Assembly: GCA_965279705.1 (NCBI GenBank)
Contig: OZ257257.1
Location: forward strand, 1 to 64,000
Source of the DNA: Stagnimonas sp965279705
GTDB lineage: Bacteria > Pseudomonadota > Gammaproteobacteria > Nevskiales > Nevskiaceae
Direction: 5' to 3'
Length of the DNA stretch: 64,000 nucleotides
The notes beneath the pieces were generated by a model that saw only the letters and a list, made by a program, of their open reading frames with translations, ran no database searches and was not told the origin of the DNA. Below are positions 1 to 8,451 of the stretch, in pieces. The position numbers and the translations under genes were made by a program. Numbering within the stretch: the stretch's first letter is position 1; the number at the start of each line of letters is the position of its first letter.

Positions 1-1
1 C

Positions 2-2008
2 CAGTTGATGATGGATAAATCCTTCGTCTCGGTGCACCCGGACGATCACCTCATCGTGCAGCAGCTCATGCAGCGCCCCGCCAACGAGCCGCAGGTTGCT
101 GAAGCCCGCTACCGCCTGCGCACCGAGCAGGATGAATGGAAGTGGGTGCAAGTCGCCGCACGCGCCATGCCCCAGAGAGCCGATGGCGTGATGGTTTGGA
201 ACGGCGTCACTCTGGATGCCACCCGCCTGGTCGAAACCGAGATCGCGCTGCGTGTCGAGCGGCAACGCCTGCAAGATCTAGCAGACAGCCTGCCCGGCGC
301 ACTGTGGCGCCTGCGCCGCACGATGGAAGGCAGCCTGAAGTTCGACTACATCAGCGAGGGTGTGGTCACGCTTGCCGGCCGTACCGCGCAGCAGATCATG
401 AGCGGCGAGGCCAATCCTCTCGATGAGATTCCGCAGCCGCATCGGCAGGAAGTAGCCGCGCTGCTCGAAGCTTCGGCCCGCACTGGCGAGCCCCTGGAAA
501 TCGAATACCCGGTGCGCGCCGCACATGGCGGCACCGAGTGGCTGTACGCGCGCGGCACTGCACGTATCGAAGAGGGCCTGCCGGTGTGGAGCGGCGTCAT
601 GCTCAACGTCAGCGAGCAGCACCACTTGCAGCAGCAGCTGGCCGACGTGCGCGGTCGCATTGAAGACATCGCGGCGAACTTTCCCGGTGCCATCTTCCAG
701 ATCGTGCACGGGCCGGATGGCCGTGCCCGATTCACCTATGTAAGCGCGGGCATCACGGCGTTGACCGGCCGCCCACCACGCACCGCCGATGGCCGTGAAT
801 GGCTGGACGACGACAGCAATATCTACCCCGAAGACGCCCCCCGGCTTAAGCAGGTGCTTGAACAATTGGTGCGCGATGGCAGCGGCACTCAGCAGCTCGA
901 CTACCGGCTGCTGGACGCGCAGCGCAAGCCGCGCTGGGTGCACAGTGCCATGACGGCGCGGCGGCAAGCCGGCGGCAGCACCACGATCAACGGCCTGCTT
1001 CTGAATGCCGAAGAAGCCAAGCAACTCGAAATCGAGCTGCATGCCGCACGCGACCGCGCCGAAGCCGCCAGTCGCACCAAGAGCCGCTTCCTGGCCAACA
1101 TGAGCCATGAGATTCGCACGCCGATGAACGCCGTGATCGGCCTCGCACACATCGCCATGACCAGCGAGACCAACCCCGTGCAAGTCGAGCGCATCGGCAA
1201 GATTCACAAGGCCGGCAAGGCGCTGCTGAAACTGCTCAACGACATCCTCGAATACTCGAAGCTGGATGCCGGCAAGTTCACGCCCACATTGGCACCGTTC
1301 GACCTGCGCGAAATGCAGGAGGGGCTGCGCCTGTTCTGCCTGCACGCCGCCGAGACCAAGGGGCTGCGCTTCGAGATCGACTGTCCGGCGGACTTGAACA
1401 TGCACTGGCAGGGCGATGCGACGCGCATCCAGCAGGTGCTTCTCAACCTGCTCACCAACGCCATCAAGTTCACCGATACAGGCCACGTCAAGCTATGCGT
1501 GCGGCCGCTGCCGGATGGCGTGCCGGGCCTGCGCTTCAAAGTGTGCGACACCGGTATCGGTATGTCGGCCACCGAGATTCAGCGCGTGTTCGAGGCGTTT
1601 GAACAGGCGAGCGGCCACATCGAGCGTCGCCATGGCGGCAGTGGCTTGGGGCTGTCGATCTCGCAGGAGCTGGTGCATGCCCTGGATGGGCATATCAGCG
1701 TCGAAAGCACGCCCGGCAAAGGCACGGAGTTCACGGTCGATCTGCCGCTGCAGGCGGCGGCATCCACGGCGGCTACCAAGCCGCAGGGCGATGTCGATTC
1801 GCGCTTGCAGCGGCTCGCAACCCAGTTGCAGCAGCGCGATGCGACCGGTGCGCGCAACAGTCTTTCAGCATTGCGCATGGTGCTGATCCCGCAGGGCCGA
1901 GATGGCGAGCTGCATGCGCTGGAACGCTTGCTGGCAGGCTTTGATATCGAGGCCGCGCAAATCGAACTCATGCGCTTAGGCGCGCGCTGGGGAGTCTCGA
2001 TTCTCTAG
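2..2008 (+). CDS. PAS-domain sensor histidine kinase (5' end outside window)
   Basis: The reading frame is open to the left edge, so the N-terminus is missing. Counting from the TTG at base 5, a partial PAS domain (about 1-80) is followed by two more PAS/PAC regions (about 86-205 and 212-345). A HisKA domain follows with the H-box SHEIRTPMN and phosphoacceptor His368. The HATPase domain carries the N-box (LLNLLTNAIKF), the G1 box DTGIGM and the G2 box GGSGLGLSI. There is no transmembrane segment in the visible part and no receiver domain. The last 65 or so residues are helical and resemble the tail usually found after a receiver in hybrid kinases. It most likely autophosphorylates in response to a PAS-sensed signal. 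The HD-GYP gene 88 bp downstream on the same strand is the obvious partner candidate, but that link is inferred. Confidence 0.9.
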   Translation, partial: QLMMDKSFVSVHPDDHLIVQQLMQRPANEPQVAEARYRLRTEQDEWKWVQVAARAMPQRADGVMVWNGVTLDATRLVETEIALRVERQRLQDLADSLPGALWRLRRTMEGSLKFDYISEGVVTLAGRTAQQIMSGEANPLDEIPQPHRQEVAALLEASARTGEPLEIEYPVRAAHGGTEWLYARGTARIEEGLPVWSGVMLNVSEQHHLQQQLADVRGRIEDIAANFPGAIFQIVHGPDGRARFTYVSAGITALTGRPPRTADGREWLDDDSNIYPEDAPRLKQVLEQLVRDGSGTQQLDYRLLDAQRKPRWVHSAMTARRQAGGSTTINGLLLNAEEAKQLEIELHAARDRAEAASRTKSRFLANMSHEIRTPMNAVIGLAHIAMTSETNPVQVERIGKIHKAGKALLKLLNDILEYSKLDAGKFTPTLAPFDLREMQEGLRLFCLHAAETKGLRFEIDCPADLNMHWQGDATRIQQVLLNLLTNAIKFTDTGHVKLCVRPLPDGVPGLRFKVCDTGIGMSATEIQRVFEAFEQASGHIERRHGGSGLGLSISQELVHALDGHISVESTPGKGTEFTVDLPLQAAASTAATKPQGDVDSRLQRLATQLQQRDATGARNSLSALRMVLIPQGRDGELHALERLLAGFDIEAAQIELMRLGARWGVSIL

Positions 2009-2096
2009 TGCGATAAAGAATTCGAGTGGGTATGATCCCAGTCTCACGCCTCAATGAATCTGCGTGCTTTTGTTCAGGTTATTCAAGGAGGTGGAT

Positions 2097-3179
2097 GTGT
2101 CAGCCGAGGTACGCAAAGCGACGATTCTGGTAGTTGCCGAAACCGGGCTACACACCGATGCGCTGCGCGCGCTCATCACCCGCCTGCAAAGCAATGCGCT
2201 GGTGATCGGCTCGATCGAACTTGCGCCGGTGCTGGAGTTTCTCGACCCGCCGCCCGAACTGATCCTCTACGACGCCTCCGAGTTCGACTTCAACAGCGTC
2301 GAGATTTGCCGCCGCCTGCAAAGCAACCTGCGCACGCGCTTCGTGCCGGTTCTGTTTTTCAACGCGCCGGCCGACTCCGCACAGGAACTCGCTGCCTTCG
2401 ACGCCGGCGCACAGGACTATCTGCGTGAACCGTTCGATGAGGACGTGACCTTTGCGCGCCTGCGCCTGCACCAGCAGCTGCATGTGCAGAAGCGCCAGCT
2501 CGCCACACTCATACAGACGCGCACCAAAGAGGTGAGCGCGGCCAACACCGAGCTAGTCAGGCGCCTGCGCGCCGCCGCCGAGTTCAAGGATGACGAGACT
2601 GGCAGCCATATCGACCGCATGTCGCGCATGTCGCAGCTGCTGGCCCGCGCCGCTGGTTTGAGCGAGGCGGAATCCGAACTGGTGTTGCTGGCCGCACCGA
2701 TGCACGACGTCGGCAAGGTCGGCATCCCGGATCGCATCCTGCTCAAGCCCACACCGCTGACACCGGACGAATGGCGGGTGATGCGCATGCACCCCGGCAT
2801 CGGCGCCGGCATCATCGGCAAGCACGATTCGCCGCTGCTCAAGATCGCCCGTCGCATCGCGCTCACCCATCACGAAAAATGGGATGGCACCGGTTACCCA
2901 CGCGGATTGAAGGGCGAAGAGATTCCGATGGTGGGGCGCATCGTCGCCCTCGCCGATGTGTTCGATGCGCTCACTAGCGAACGGCCGTTCAAACCCGCCT
3001 GGCCGATCGAAAACGCCACGGCGTATATCCGCGAGCAGACCGGGCGGCACTTCGACCCGCGCCTTGCCGGGCTGTTTCTGGAGCTGTTGCCGGAGCTGCT
3101 GAAGATTCGCGCCGAGTACCCCGAGAAACCCTCGATGCTGTTCGACCTGCGCACTCGGATGAGCGAGACGCTGGTCTAG
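2097..3179 (+). CDS. Receiver-like/HD-GYP protein, probable c-di-GMP phosphodiesterase
   Basis: 360 residues. The start is the GTG at 2097 because AAGGAGG (2085-2091) sits five bases upstream; a longer reading from 2064 would cover this ribosome site. The N-terminal 125 residues have a receiver-like fold. A phosphoacceptor-like Asp is present in LILYDASEF, but the early acidic pair is reduced (VVAETG) and the conserved Lys is replaced (YLREPFD). The HD-GYP domain is intact: H203-D204 in MHDVGKVGIPD, the HHEKWDGTGYP block with G266-Y267-P268, and ALADVFDALTS. The family hydrolyses cyclic di-GMP with a metal centre. It lies just downstream of a sensor kinase, so it is probably a signalling output, though phosphorylation of this receiver is doubtful. 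Confidence 0.88.
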   Translation: MSAEVRKATILVVAETGLHTDALRALITRLQSNALVIGSIELAPVLEFLDPPPELILYDASEFDFNSVEICRRLQSNLRTRFVPVLFFNAPADSAQELAAFDAGAQDYLREPFDEDVTFARLRLHQQLHVQKRQLATLIQTRTKEVSAANTELVRRLRAAAEFKDDETGSHIDRMSRMSQLLARAAGLSEAESELVLLAAPMHDVGKVGIPDRILLKPTPLTPDEWRVMRMHPGIGAGIIGKHDSPLLKIARRIALTHHEKWDGTGYPRGLKGEEIPMVGRIVALADVFDALTSERPFKPAWPIENATAYIREQTGRHFDPRLAGLFLELLPELLKIRAEYPEKPSMLFDLRTRMSETLV

Positions 3180-3256
3180 GGCGTGCTCGCCCTGCGGCTG
3201 ACTTAAACTCCCGCATCTTCTTTCCCAGACGACCTTCGCGGTCGCTCCGACGCCTC

Positions 3257-4174
3257 ATGTCCCCTACTCAAAAAGCCCACTGGCAGCTGCACTTTTGCGT
3301 GCTGCTGTGGGGCTTCACGCCGCTGCTCGGTGCACTCATCAGCCTGCCCGCGCCGCAGCTGGTGTGGTGGCGCATGGGGCTGGTGGCGCTGCTGTTGCTG
3401 GCCTTCCCCGGTGTGATACGCGGCATCTTTGCTCTGCCGCGCCGGCTGTTTTTCATCTACGCCGGCATCGGCGTGATCGTGGCCCTGCACTGGCTGGCGT
3501 TCTACGGCGCGATCAAGCTCGCTAATGCCTCGATCGCCGCCACCTGCCTGGGTGCGGCCACCGCCTTCACCGCCGTGATCGAACCGCTGGTGACCGGCCG
3601 CAGGTTCGTCGCACGCGATCTGTGGCTCGGCTTTGCGGTCATTCCGGGCGTCGCGCTGGTGGCAGGCGGCCTCACCAGCGGGCAGATCACGGGCTTCATC
3701 GTCGGCGTGCTGTCGGCATTGGGCGCGACGCTGTTCACCAGCTTCAACAAGCGCTTCATCGACGGTGCCGACCCCAAGGTGGTGACGGCGCTGGAGCTCG
3801 GCGCGGGCGCGCTGTTCATGACGCTCATATTGCCTCTGCTGCCGCACGACGGGGCGATCTACCCGCTGCCGGCCGCGCGCGATGCCTGGCTGATGGGCAT
3901 CTTCGTGGTGTTCTGCACCGCACTGCCGTTCACGCTGTCGCTGGTCGCACTCAAGCATCTGTCGGCATTCGTGGCGCAGATGGCGGTCAATCTCGAACCG
4001 GTCTATGCCGTGGCACTGGCCGCCGTGTTTCTCGGGGAGAAGGACGAGCTGACCACACAGTTCTATCTGGGCGTGGCGATCCTCTTCGCGGCGGTGTTTC
4101 TGCCGCCGCTGGTGTCGCGCATCCGGCTCAGCCGCCGCAAGGCCGATGCGGCGACGGTGGAGACCATGCCTTGA
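3257..4174 (+). CDS. EamA/DMT-family membrane transporter
   Basis: 305 residues with about ten hydrophobic segments arranged as two EamA repeats. The first repeat runs from the N-terminus to about residue 140 and the second from about 145 to 290. Motifs such as WWRMGLVALLLL and a late LEPVYAVALAAVFLGE are typical of drug/metabolite exporters of the inner membrane. The substrate cannot be read from sequence. The start is the ATG at 3257, which gives a normal-length protein. Its stop codon overlaps the TTG start of the downstream helicase, so the two are probably translationally coupled. Confidence 0.88.
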   Translation: MSPTQKAHWQLHFCVLLWGFTPLLGALISLPAPQLVWWRMGLVALLLLAFPGVIRGIFALPRRLFFIYAGIGVIVALHWLAFYGAIKLANASIAATCLGAATAFTAVIEPLVTGRRFVARDLWLGFAVIPGVALVAGGLTSGQITGFIVGVLSALGATLFTSFNKRFIDGADPKVVTALELGAGALFMTLILPLLPHDGAIYPLPAARDAWLMGIFVVFCTALPFTLSLVALKHLSAFVAQMAVNLEPVYAVALAAVFLGEKDELTTQFYLGVAILFAAVFLPPLVSRIRLSRRKADAATVETMP

Positions 4175-6465
4175 GCTACCAACCCGCCGAAACCGATCCG
4201 CAGCTGGTCGCACTCGTCGCCTCGCTCAACGAGGCACAGCGCGAGGCCGTCACCGCCCCGCCCGAGCATCGCCTGGTGCTGGCGGGTGCGGGCAGCGGCA
4301 AGACCCGCGTGCTCACCCATCGCATCGCCTGGCTGATGGCGGTGGAGGGCATCAGCGCGCATTCGATCCTCGCCGTCACCTTCACCAACAAGGCTGCCAA
4401 CGAGATGCGCGGGCGGCTGGAGCAACTCGTCACCGTACCGACGCGCACCATGTGGGTCGGCACTTTCCACGGCATCGCACATCGCATGCTGCGGCTGCAT
4501 TACAAAGAGGCGAAGCTGCCGCAGACCTTCCAGATTCTCGACAGCGATGATCAGTCGCGCATGGTCAAGCGCCTGTGCAAGCAGATCGAGCTACCGGAAG
4601 ATCGCTTCCCGCCCAAGATGGTGACGGGCTGGATCAACGCGCAGAAGGAAGAAGGTCGCCGCCCGCACCACATGCAGGACACCGGCGACTTCATGCAGCG
4701 CCAGCTGGTGCGCGCCTACACGCTCTACCAGCAGCAGTGCGAGGCACAGGGGCTGGTGGATTTTGCCGAGCTGCTGCTGCGCGCCTACGAGCTGTGCCGC
4801 GACCACGAGGGCGTGCAGACGCACTACCAGCAGAAGTTTCGCCATGTGCTGGTCGATGAGTTTCAGGACACCAACACGCTACAATACCTGTGGCTGAAAG
4901 TGCTGTGCGGCAGCGAGGGAAAGATCTTTGCCGTCGGTGACGACGACCAGTCCATCTACGGCTGGCGCGGGGCAAAGATCGAGAACTTGCACAAGCTCAC
5001 CCGCGAGTTCGTCGGCACTGAAATTGTTCGACTCGAACAAAACTATCGCTCCACCGGCACCATCCTCAAGGCGGCCAACGGGCTGATCGGCAACAACACC
5101 GGCCGCCTCGGCAAGAACCTGTGGACCGACGACCGCGAGGGCGAACCCATTGCGCTCTACGCCGCCTACAACGAGTACGACGAGGCCGAGTTCGTCGCCA
5201 ATCGCATGAAGGAGTATTTGGACGGCAAGGGACGCCACAGCGACCTTGCCGTGCTCTACCGCAGCAATGCGCAAAGCCGCGTGCTGGAAGAATCGCTGAT
5301 CCGCGCGCGCCTGCCGTATCGCATCTATGGCGGCGTGCGCTTTTTCGAGCGCATGGAGGTGAAAGACGCGCTCGCCTGGCTGCGCGTGCTGGTCAACCGC
5401 GACGAGGACGTGAGCTTCGAGCGTGCGCTCACTACGCCACCGCGCGGTGTCGGTGCGACCTCAATCGAGCGCCTGCGCCTGTTCGCGCGCGAACATGGAC
5501 TCTCGCTGTGGAAAGCCGCGCGCCACGGCAGCGGTGCGCTCGGTCGCACCTCGGGTGCGCTCACCGCGTTTCTCGACACCATCGACCTGCTCGATGGCCA
5601 GACGCGCACATTGCCGCTGGCCGAGAAGATGGAAAAGGTCATCAATGCCAGTGGGCTCAAAGAGCACTACAAGAAAGAGAAGGGCGAGCAGGCCGAGGCG
5701 CGACTGGAAAACCTCGACGAAATCATCAACGCCGCCAAGTCCTTCGAGAAGCCGGAAGGTCTGGCCGAAGGCGCTGATCCGGTCACCGAGTTTTTGATGC
5801 ACGCCGCGCTCGAAGCGGGTGAAGGTCAGGCCACGGTGGGCGAAGACGCCGTGCAGCTGATGACGCTGCACGCAGCCAAGGGCCTGGAGTTTCCGGTGGT
5901 GTTTCTGGTCGGTCTCGAGAACGGCCTGTTCCCCAGCTTGCGTGCCGTCGAAGAAGGCAACCTCGAAGAAGAGCGCCGTCTTGCCTACGTCGGCATCACC
6001 CGTGCGCGCGAAAAATTGTTCATCAGCTACGCCGAGTCGCGACGCATCCACGGCGTCGAACAGATCTGTGCGCCCTCGCAGTTCTTGAAGGAAATCCCCA
6101 GCGACTGCACGGTGGAACTACGTCCGCGCGCCGGCGTGCTGCGCTCGCAGTTTGGCGTGCAGTCCGGGCGCAGTGGCTTTGGCGGCCCGGTGCGCATGGG
6201 CTCGGGCTACAGCGAACCCAATGCCTGGCGCGAACGACAGCAGGAGGGCTATGGCATGAGCCGCCCCAGCGTGCCGACGCGCATGGCAGAGACCAGCGGC
6301 ACGATGGGTTTCCGAATGGGCCAGAGCGTGCAACATGCGAGTTTCGGCGAAGGGGTGATCCTGAGCTTCGATGGCGAAGGCGAGCGTGCAAGAGTGGAGA
6401 TTCGCTTTGCCAAAAGCGGCACCAAGTGGCTGATGCTGACCTTGGCAAAACTGCAAGGCATCTGA
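4171..6465 (+). CDS. uvrD: UvrD/PcrA-type DNA helicase II
   Basis: 764 residues, close to the usual UvrD length. It has all the superfamily 1A helicase motifs: Walker A LAGAGSGKT with K44, motif Ia FTNKAANEMRGR, motif II LVDEFQDT with D229-E230, motif III GDDDQSIYGWRGA, LEQNYRST, motif V TLHAAKGLEF and motif VI RLAYVGITRARE. The C-terminus holds the small tudor-like domain of UvrD/PcrA (VQHASFGEG...). The protein unwinds DNA 3'-5' in mismatch and nucleotide excision repair. The start is a TTG at 4171 overlapping the upstream stop (TTGA), with a GGTGGAG ribosome site at 4156-4162; no ATG is available in frame nearby, and the frame upstream lies inside the EamA gene. The product is certain; the exact start is slightly less so. 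Confidence 0.95.
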   Translation: MSYQPAETDPQLVALVASLNEAQREAVTAPPEHRLVLAGAGSGKTRVLTHRIAWLMAVEGISAHSILAVTFTNKAANEMRGRLEQLVTVPTRTMWVGTFHGIAHRMLRLHYKEAKLPQTFQILDSDDQSRMVKRLCKQIELPEDRFPPKMVTGWINAQKEEGRRPHHMQDTGDFMQRQLVRAYTLYQQQCEAQGLVDFAELLLRAYELCRDHEGVQTHYQQKFRHVLVDEFQDTNTLQYLWLKVLCGSEGKIFAVGDDDQSIYGWRGAKIENLHKLTREFVGTEIVRLEQNYRSTGTILKAANGLIGNNTGRLGKNLWTDDREGEPIALYAAYNEYDEAEFVANRMKEYLDGKGRHSDLAVLYRSNAQSRVLEESLIRARLPYRIYGGVRFFERMEVKDALAWLRVLVNRDEDVSFERALTTPPRGVGATSIERLRLFAREHGLSLWKAARHGSGALGRTSGALTAFLDTIDLLDGQTRTLPLAEKMEKVINASGLKEHYKKEKGEQAEARLENLDEIINAAKSFEKPEGLAEGADPVTEFLMHAALEAGEGQATVGEDAVQLMTLHAAKGLEFPVVFLVGLENGLFPSLRAVEEGNLEEERRLAYVGITRAREKLFISYAESRRIHGVEQICAPSQFLKEIPSDCTVELRPRAGVLRSQFGVQSGRSGFGGPVRMGSGYSEPNAWRERQQEGYGMSRPSVPTRMAETSGTMGFRMGQSVQHASFGEGVILSFDGEGERARVEIRFAKSGTKWLMLTLAKLQGI

Positions 6466-6513
6466 GCTACTCTGCAACTGCGCAAGGGAGCGCATCACCA
6501 AGGGGGCCATCAC

Positions 6514-6885
6514 ATGAACTTCGCAGAAGTCTTCACTCAGGATTTTCTCTTCACCTGGCAGGGGCGCATCAACCGCCAGCGGTATTGGGCCTTCTTTCTG
6601 GCTTATGTGGGCATCGCCATTGCCGCAACCATTCTCGATGCCATCCTCGACAGCTCGCTGCTGAGCATCGTCGTCACCGTCGCGATGATCTATCCGTCGA
6701 TCTGCGTCTCCATCAAGCGCTGGCATGACCGCGACAAGAGCGGCTGGTGGATCCTGATCAATCTGGTCCCCGTCATCGGTGTGCTTTGGGCGCTGATCGA
6801 AAATGGTTTTCTGGCTGGCACCGCCGGCAGCAACCGCTTCGGCAACGACCCGCTGGCTGAGGTCAACACGCCGGTCGTGCAATAG
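6514..6885 (+). CDS. DUF805 family inner-membrane protein
   Basis: 123 residues with three to four hydrophobic helices. The family signature is clear: an N-terminal block with GRINRQRYW, the central SIKRWHDRDKSGWW and a C-terminal GSNRFGNDP. DUF805 proteins are small inner-membrane proteins of unknown function. AAGGGGG lies seven bases before the ATG. The gene follows uvrD at 48 bp on the same strand. Confidence 0.92.
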   Translation: MNFAEVFTQDFLFTWQGRINRQRYWAFFLAYVGIAIAATILDAILDSSLLSIVVTVAMIYPSICVSIKRWHDRDKSGWWILINLVPVIGVLWALIENGFLAGTAGSNRFGNDPLAEVNTPVVQ

Positions 6886-6949
6886 ATCATTCAGCCCACC
6901 GACAGTGGCGGCGGCAAGCCTTGTCGCCTGCCACCACGGTCTATCCACC

Positions 6950-7096
6950 ATGAACCACATCTATCTCGCGCTGGTCATCATCGTCGTGCTCGGCCTTGCG
7001 GCCACGCCGATCACTTATTACCTGCGCAGTCGTCGCAACCCGGATAAAGCGCCGCCGACGGCGACACCCAAGACCTTCAAGGAATGGAAGGACTGA
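6950..7096 (+). CDS. Small single-pass membrane protein, unknown function
   Basis: 48 residues. One transmembrane helix occupies about residues 4-24 (IYLALVIIVVLGLAA), followed by a basic YLRSRRNP stretch and a hydrophilic tail ending FKEWKD. The ATG at 6950 is used because the longer frame starting further upstream overlaps the DUF805 gene and is not protein-like. It ends 13 bases inside the longest reading of the next gene, or 5 bases before an alternative TTG start of that gene. Tight coupling to the MtfA-type peptidase is therefore likely. I do not recognise a family. Confidence 0.6.
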   Translation: MNHIYLALVIIVVLGLAATPITYYLRSRRNPDKAPPTATPKTFKEWKD

Positions 7097-7935
7097 GCGC
7101 CTTGGTCGTCGAGTTCATCGTTGCCCTGTTGGCCGCGATTGTCGCGGTGCTGGTGTGGCGGCAACGGCGCGCCAGCCGCTTTGATGAAGAGGCGCTGCCG
7201 CCGGAGACCGTGACGGCACAGGCGCCAGTTCAACTCGACTGGCTGAGTGCCGAGCAGCAGGCGCGCTGGCAGCAACAGACGCAGCGGTTTCTGCGTGAAA
7301 AACACTTCATCGGCTGCGCCGGTTTGCAGGTCACTGCCGCGCATCGTCAAACCGTCGCCGGGCTCGCCTGCCTGCTGCGCGTGCAGACGGGCGCTGAAGC
7401 CCAGCCGCTGTTCCCCGCCGCAAGCGAAATCCTGCTCTACCCAGATGCGTTTCTGGTGCCGCCGCTGCACGAGGCGATTTCGGAAGAGGGACTGGAGCTG
7501 GTCGACGACCATCCCGATGAACGCATCGGCGAACACGGCCCCGGCCAGGTGGTGCTGTCGTGGGCCGATGTCGAAGCCGCGCTGGCGGGCGATGGCGTCA
7601 ACGTCGTCATCCACGAGTTTGCGCACGCGCTGGATAGCGAAAACCCCGATACCGAAGGCGCGCCGCCAATGGCCGACTACGGTGAGTGGTCGGCGGTGAT
7701 GGGTGCAGAGTTCGCGCGCTTGCGGCGGCACCGTCGCCCGCCGGTGCTCGACCCTTATGGCGCCGAATCACCGGCCGAGTTCTGGTGCGTGGCCGCCGAG
7801 GCGTTTTTTCAGCAGCCGGCGGCCCTGGCGAAACACCATGCCGCCCTGTTTGCGCTGCTGGCGCGTTACTTCGAGATCACGCCGCCGACCGAGACCCACC
7901 CCGAACGCCTTGCGCCCACCGACACGGCGGCGTAA
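7084..7935 (+). CDS. mtfA: MtfA-type zinc metallopeptidase (M90 family)
   Basis: 283 residues from the ATG at 7084. The zinc signature is HEFAH (H177, E178, H181 with this start), within VIHEFAHALD, followed by the family-typical YGEWSAVMGAEFARL and a late ESPAEFWCVAAEAFF block. Residues 7-25 form a hydrophobic N-terminal helix, so the protein is probably membrane-anchored. In enterobacteria MtfA binds the repressor Mlc and is an aminopeptidase; whether this copy does so is unknown. A TTG at 7102 with GGAAGGA at 7086-7092 is an alternative start that would avoid the overlap with the preceding small gene. Confidence 0.85.
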   Translation: MEGLSALVVEFIVALLAAIVAVLVWRQRRASRFDEEALPPETVTAQAPVQLDWLSAEQQARWQQQTQRFLREKHFIGCAGLQVTAAHRQTVAGLACLLRVQTGAEAQPLFPAASEILLYPDAFLVPPLHEAISEEGLELVDDHPDERIGEHGPGQVVLSWADVEAALAGDGVNVVIHEFAHALDSENPDTEGAPPMADYGEWSAVMGAEFARLRRHRRPPVLDPYGAESPAEFWCVAAEAFFQQPAALAKHHAALFALLARYFEITPPTETHPERLAPTDTAA

Positions 7936-7969
7936 ACCTAAGCCCGTCATTCGCACCCTGGAACTGCTC

Positions 7970-8386
7970 ATGCGTACCGCTTTTGCCCTGTTGCTCAGCC
8001 TTGCCGCCCTGCCGTCTGCCGCCGGCAACGTCTACAAATGGAAAGACGCGAGCGGCCAGATGCACTACAGCCAGACGCCGCCGCCCGCAGGCTCGGTCAG
8101 CGTGCAGCCGCAAGCCGAGGTGCAGCCAGGTGTGACGATGAATGCCCCACCCGCTCCGCCAGCACCCGCAACTGCCAAGCCCGCCGACCCCAAAACCGCC
8201 GCGCCTGAAACCAAGGAGGCCAAAGCCAAGCGCTGCACCGATTCGAGAGAACGGCTGGCGTTTCTGGAAGAACGTACCGCCCGCCGTCTGATGATCGCGC
8301 AGCCCGACGGCAGCGAGTCGCGCATGACCGAAGAAGAGTTTGCCCAGCGCGTCGATCAGGCCAAAACGGCTGGCAAAGGCTGCTGA
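7970..8386 (+). CDS. DUF4124 domain-containing periplasmic protein
   Basis: 138 residues from the ATG at 7970. Residues 1-20 form a signal peptide (LLLSLAALPSAAG). A DUF4124 motif follows (VYKWKDASGQMHYSQTPP), then a Pro/Ala-rich linker and a charged helical tail with a cysteine at each end (CTDSRERLAFLEE...GKGC). DUF4124 proteins are secreted, common in Xanthomonadales and functionally unknown. The longer frame upstream overlaps mtfA and was rejected. A second DUF4124 gene lies at 29475-30008. Confidence 0.85.
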   Translation: MRTAFALLLSLAALPSAAGNVYKWKDASGQMHYSQTPPPAGSVSVQPQAEVQPGVTMNAPPAPPAPATAKPADPKTAAPETKEAKAKRCTDSRERLAFLEERTARRLMIAQPDGSESRMTEEEFAQRVDQAKTAGKGC

Positions 8387-8406
8387 GCCGACAACCTGCA
8401 GACATG

Positions 8407-8435
8407 AAAAAGGCGGCCCGGAGGCCGCCTTTTTT
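8407..8435. terminator. Bidirectional intrinsic terminator
   Basis: AAAAAGGCGGCC and GGCCGCCTTTTTT form a long stem between the convergent DUF4124 and FKBP genes. Tracts of A and T on the two sides allow termination in both directions. Confidence 0.88.
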
Positions 8436-8451
8436 GATGCCGAACGAAGCT

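Noticed and set aside
3622..4170. N-terminal extension of the UvrD frame
   Set aside because: It overlaps the EamA gene in another frame, and UvrD homologues start near the TTG at 4171.
3203..4213. 336-codon frame antisense to the EamA transporter
   Set aside because: It is Arg/Gln/His-rich, typical of antisense shadow in GC-rich DNA, and opposite a clear gene.
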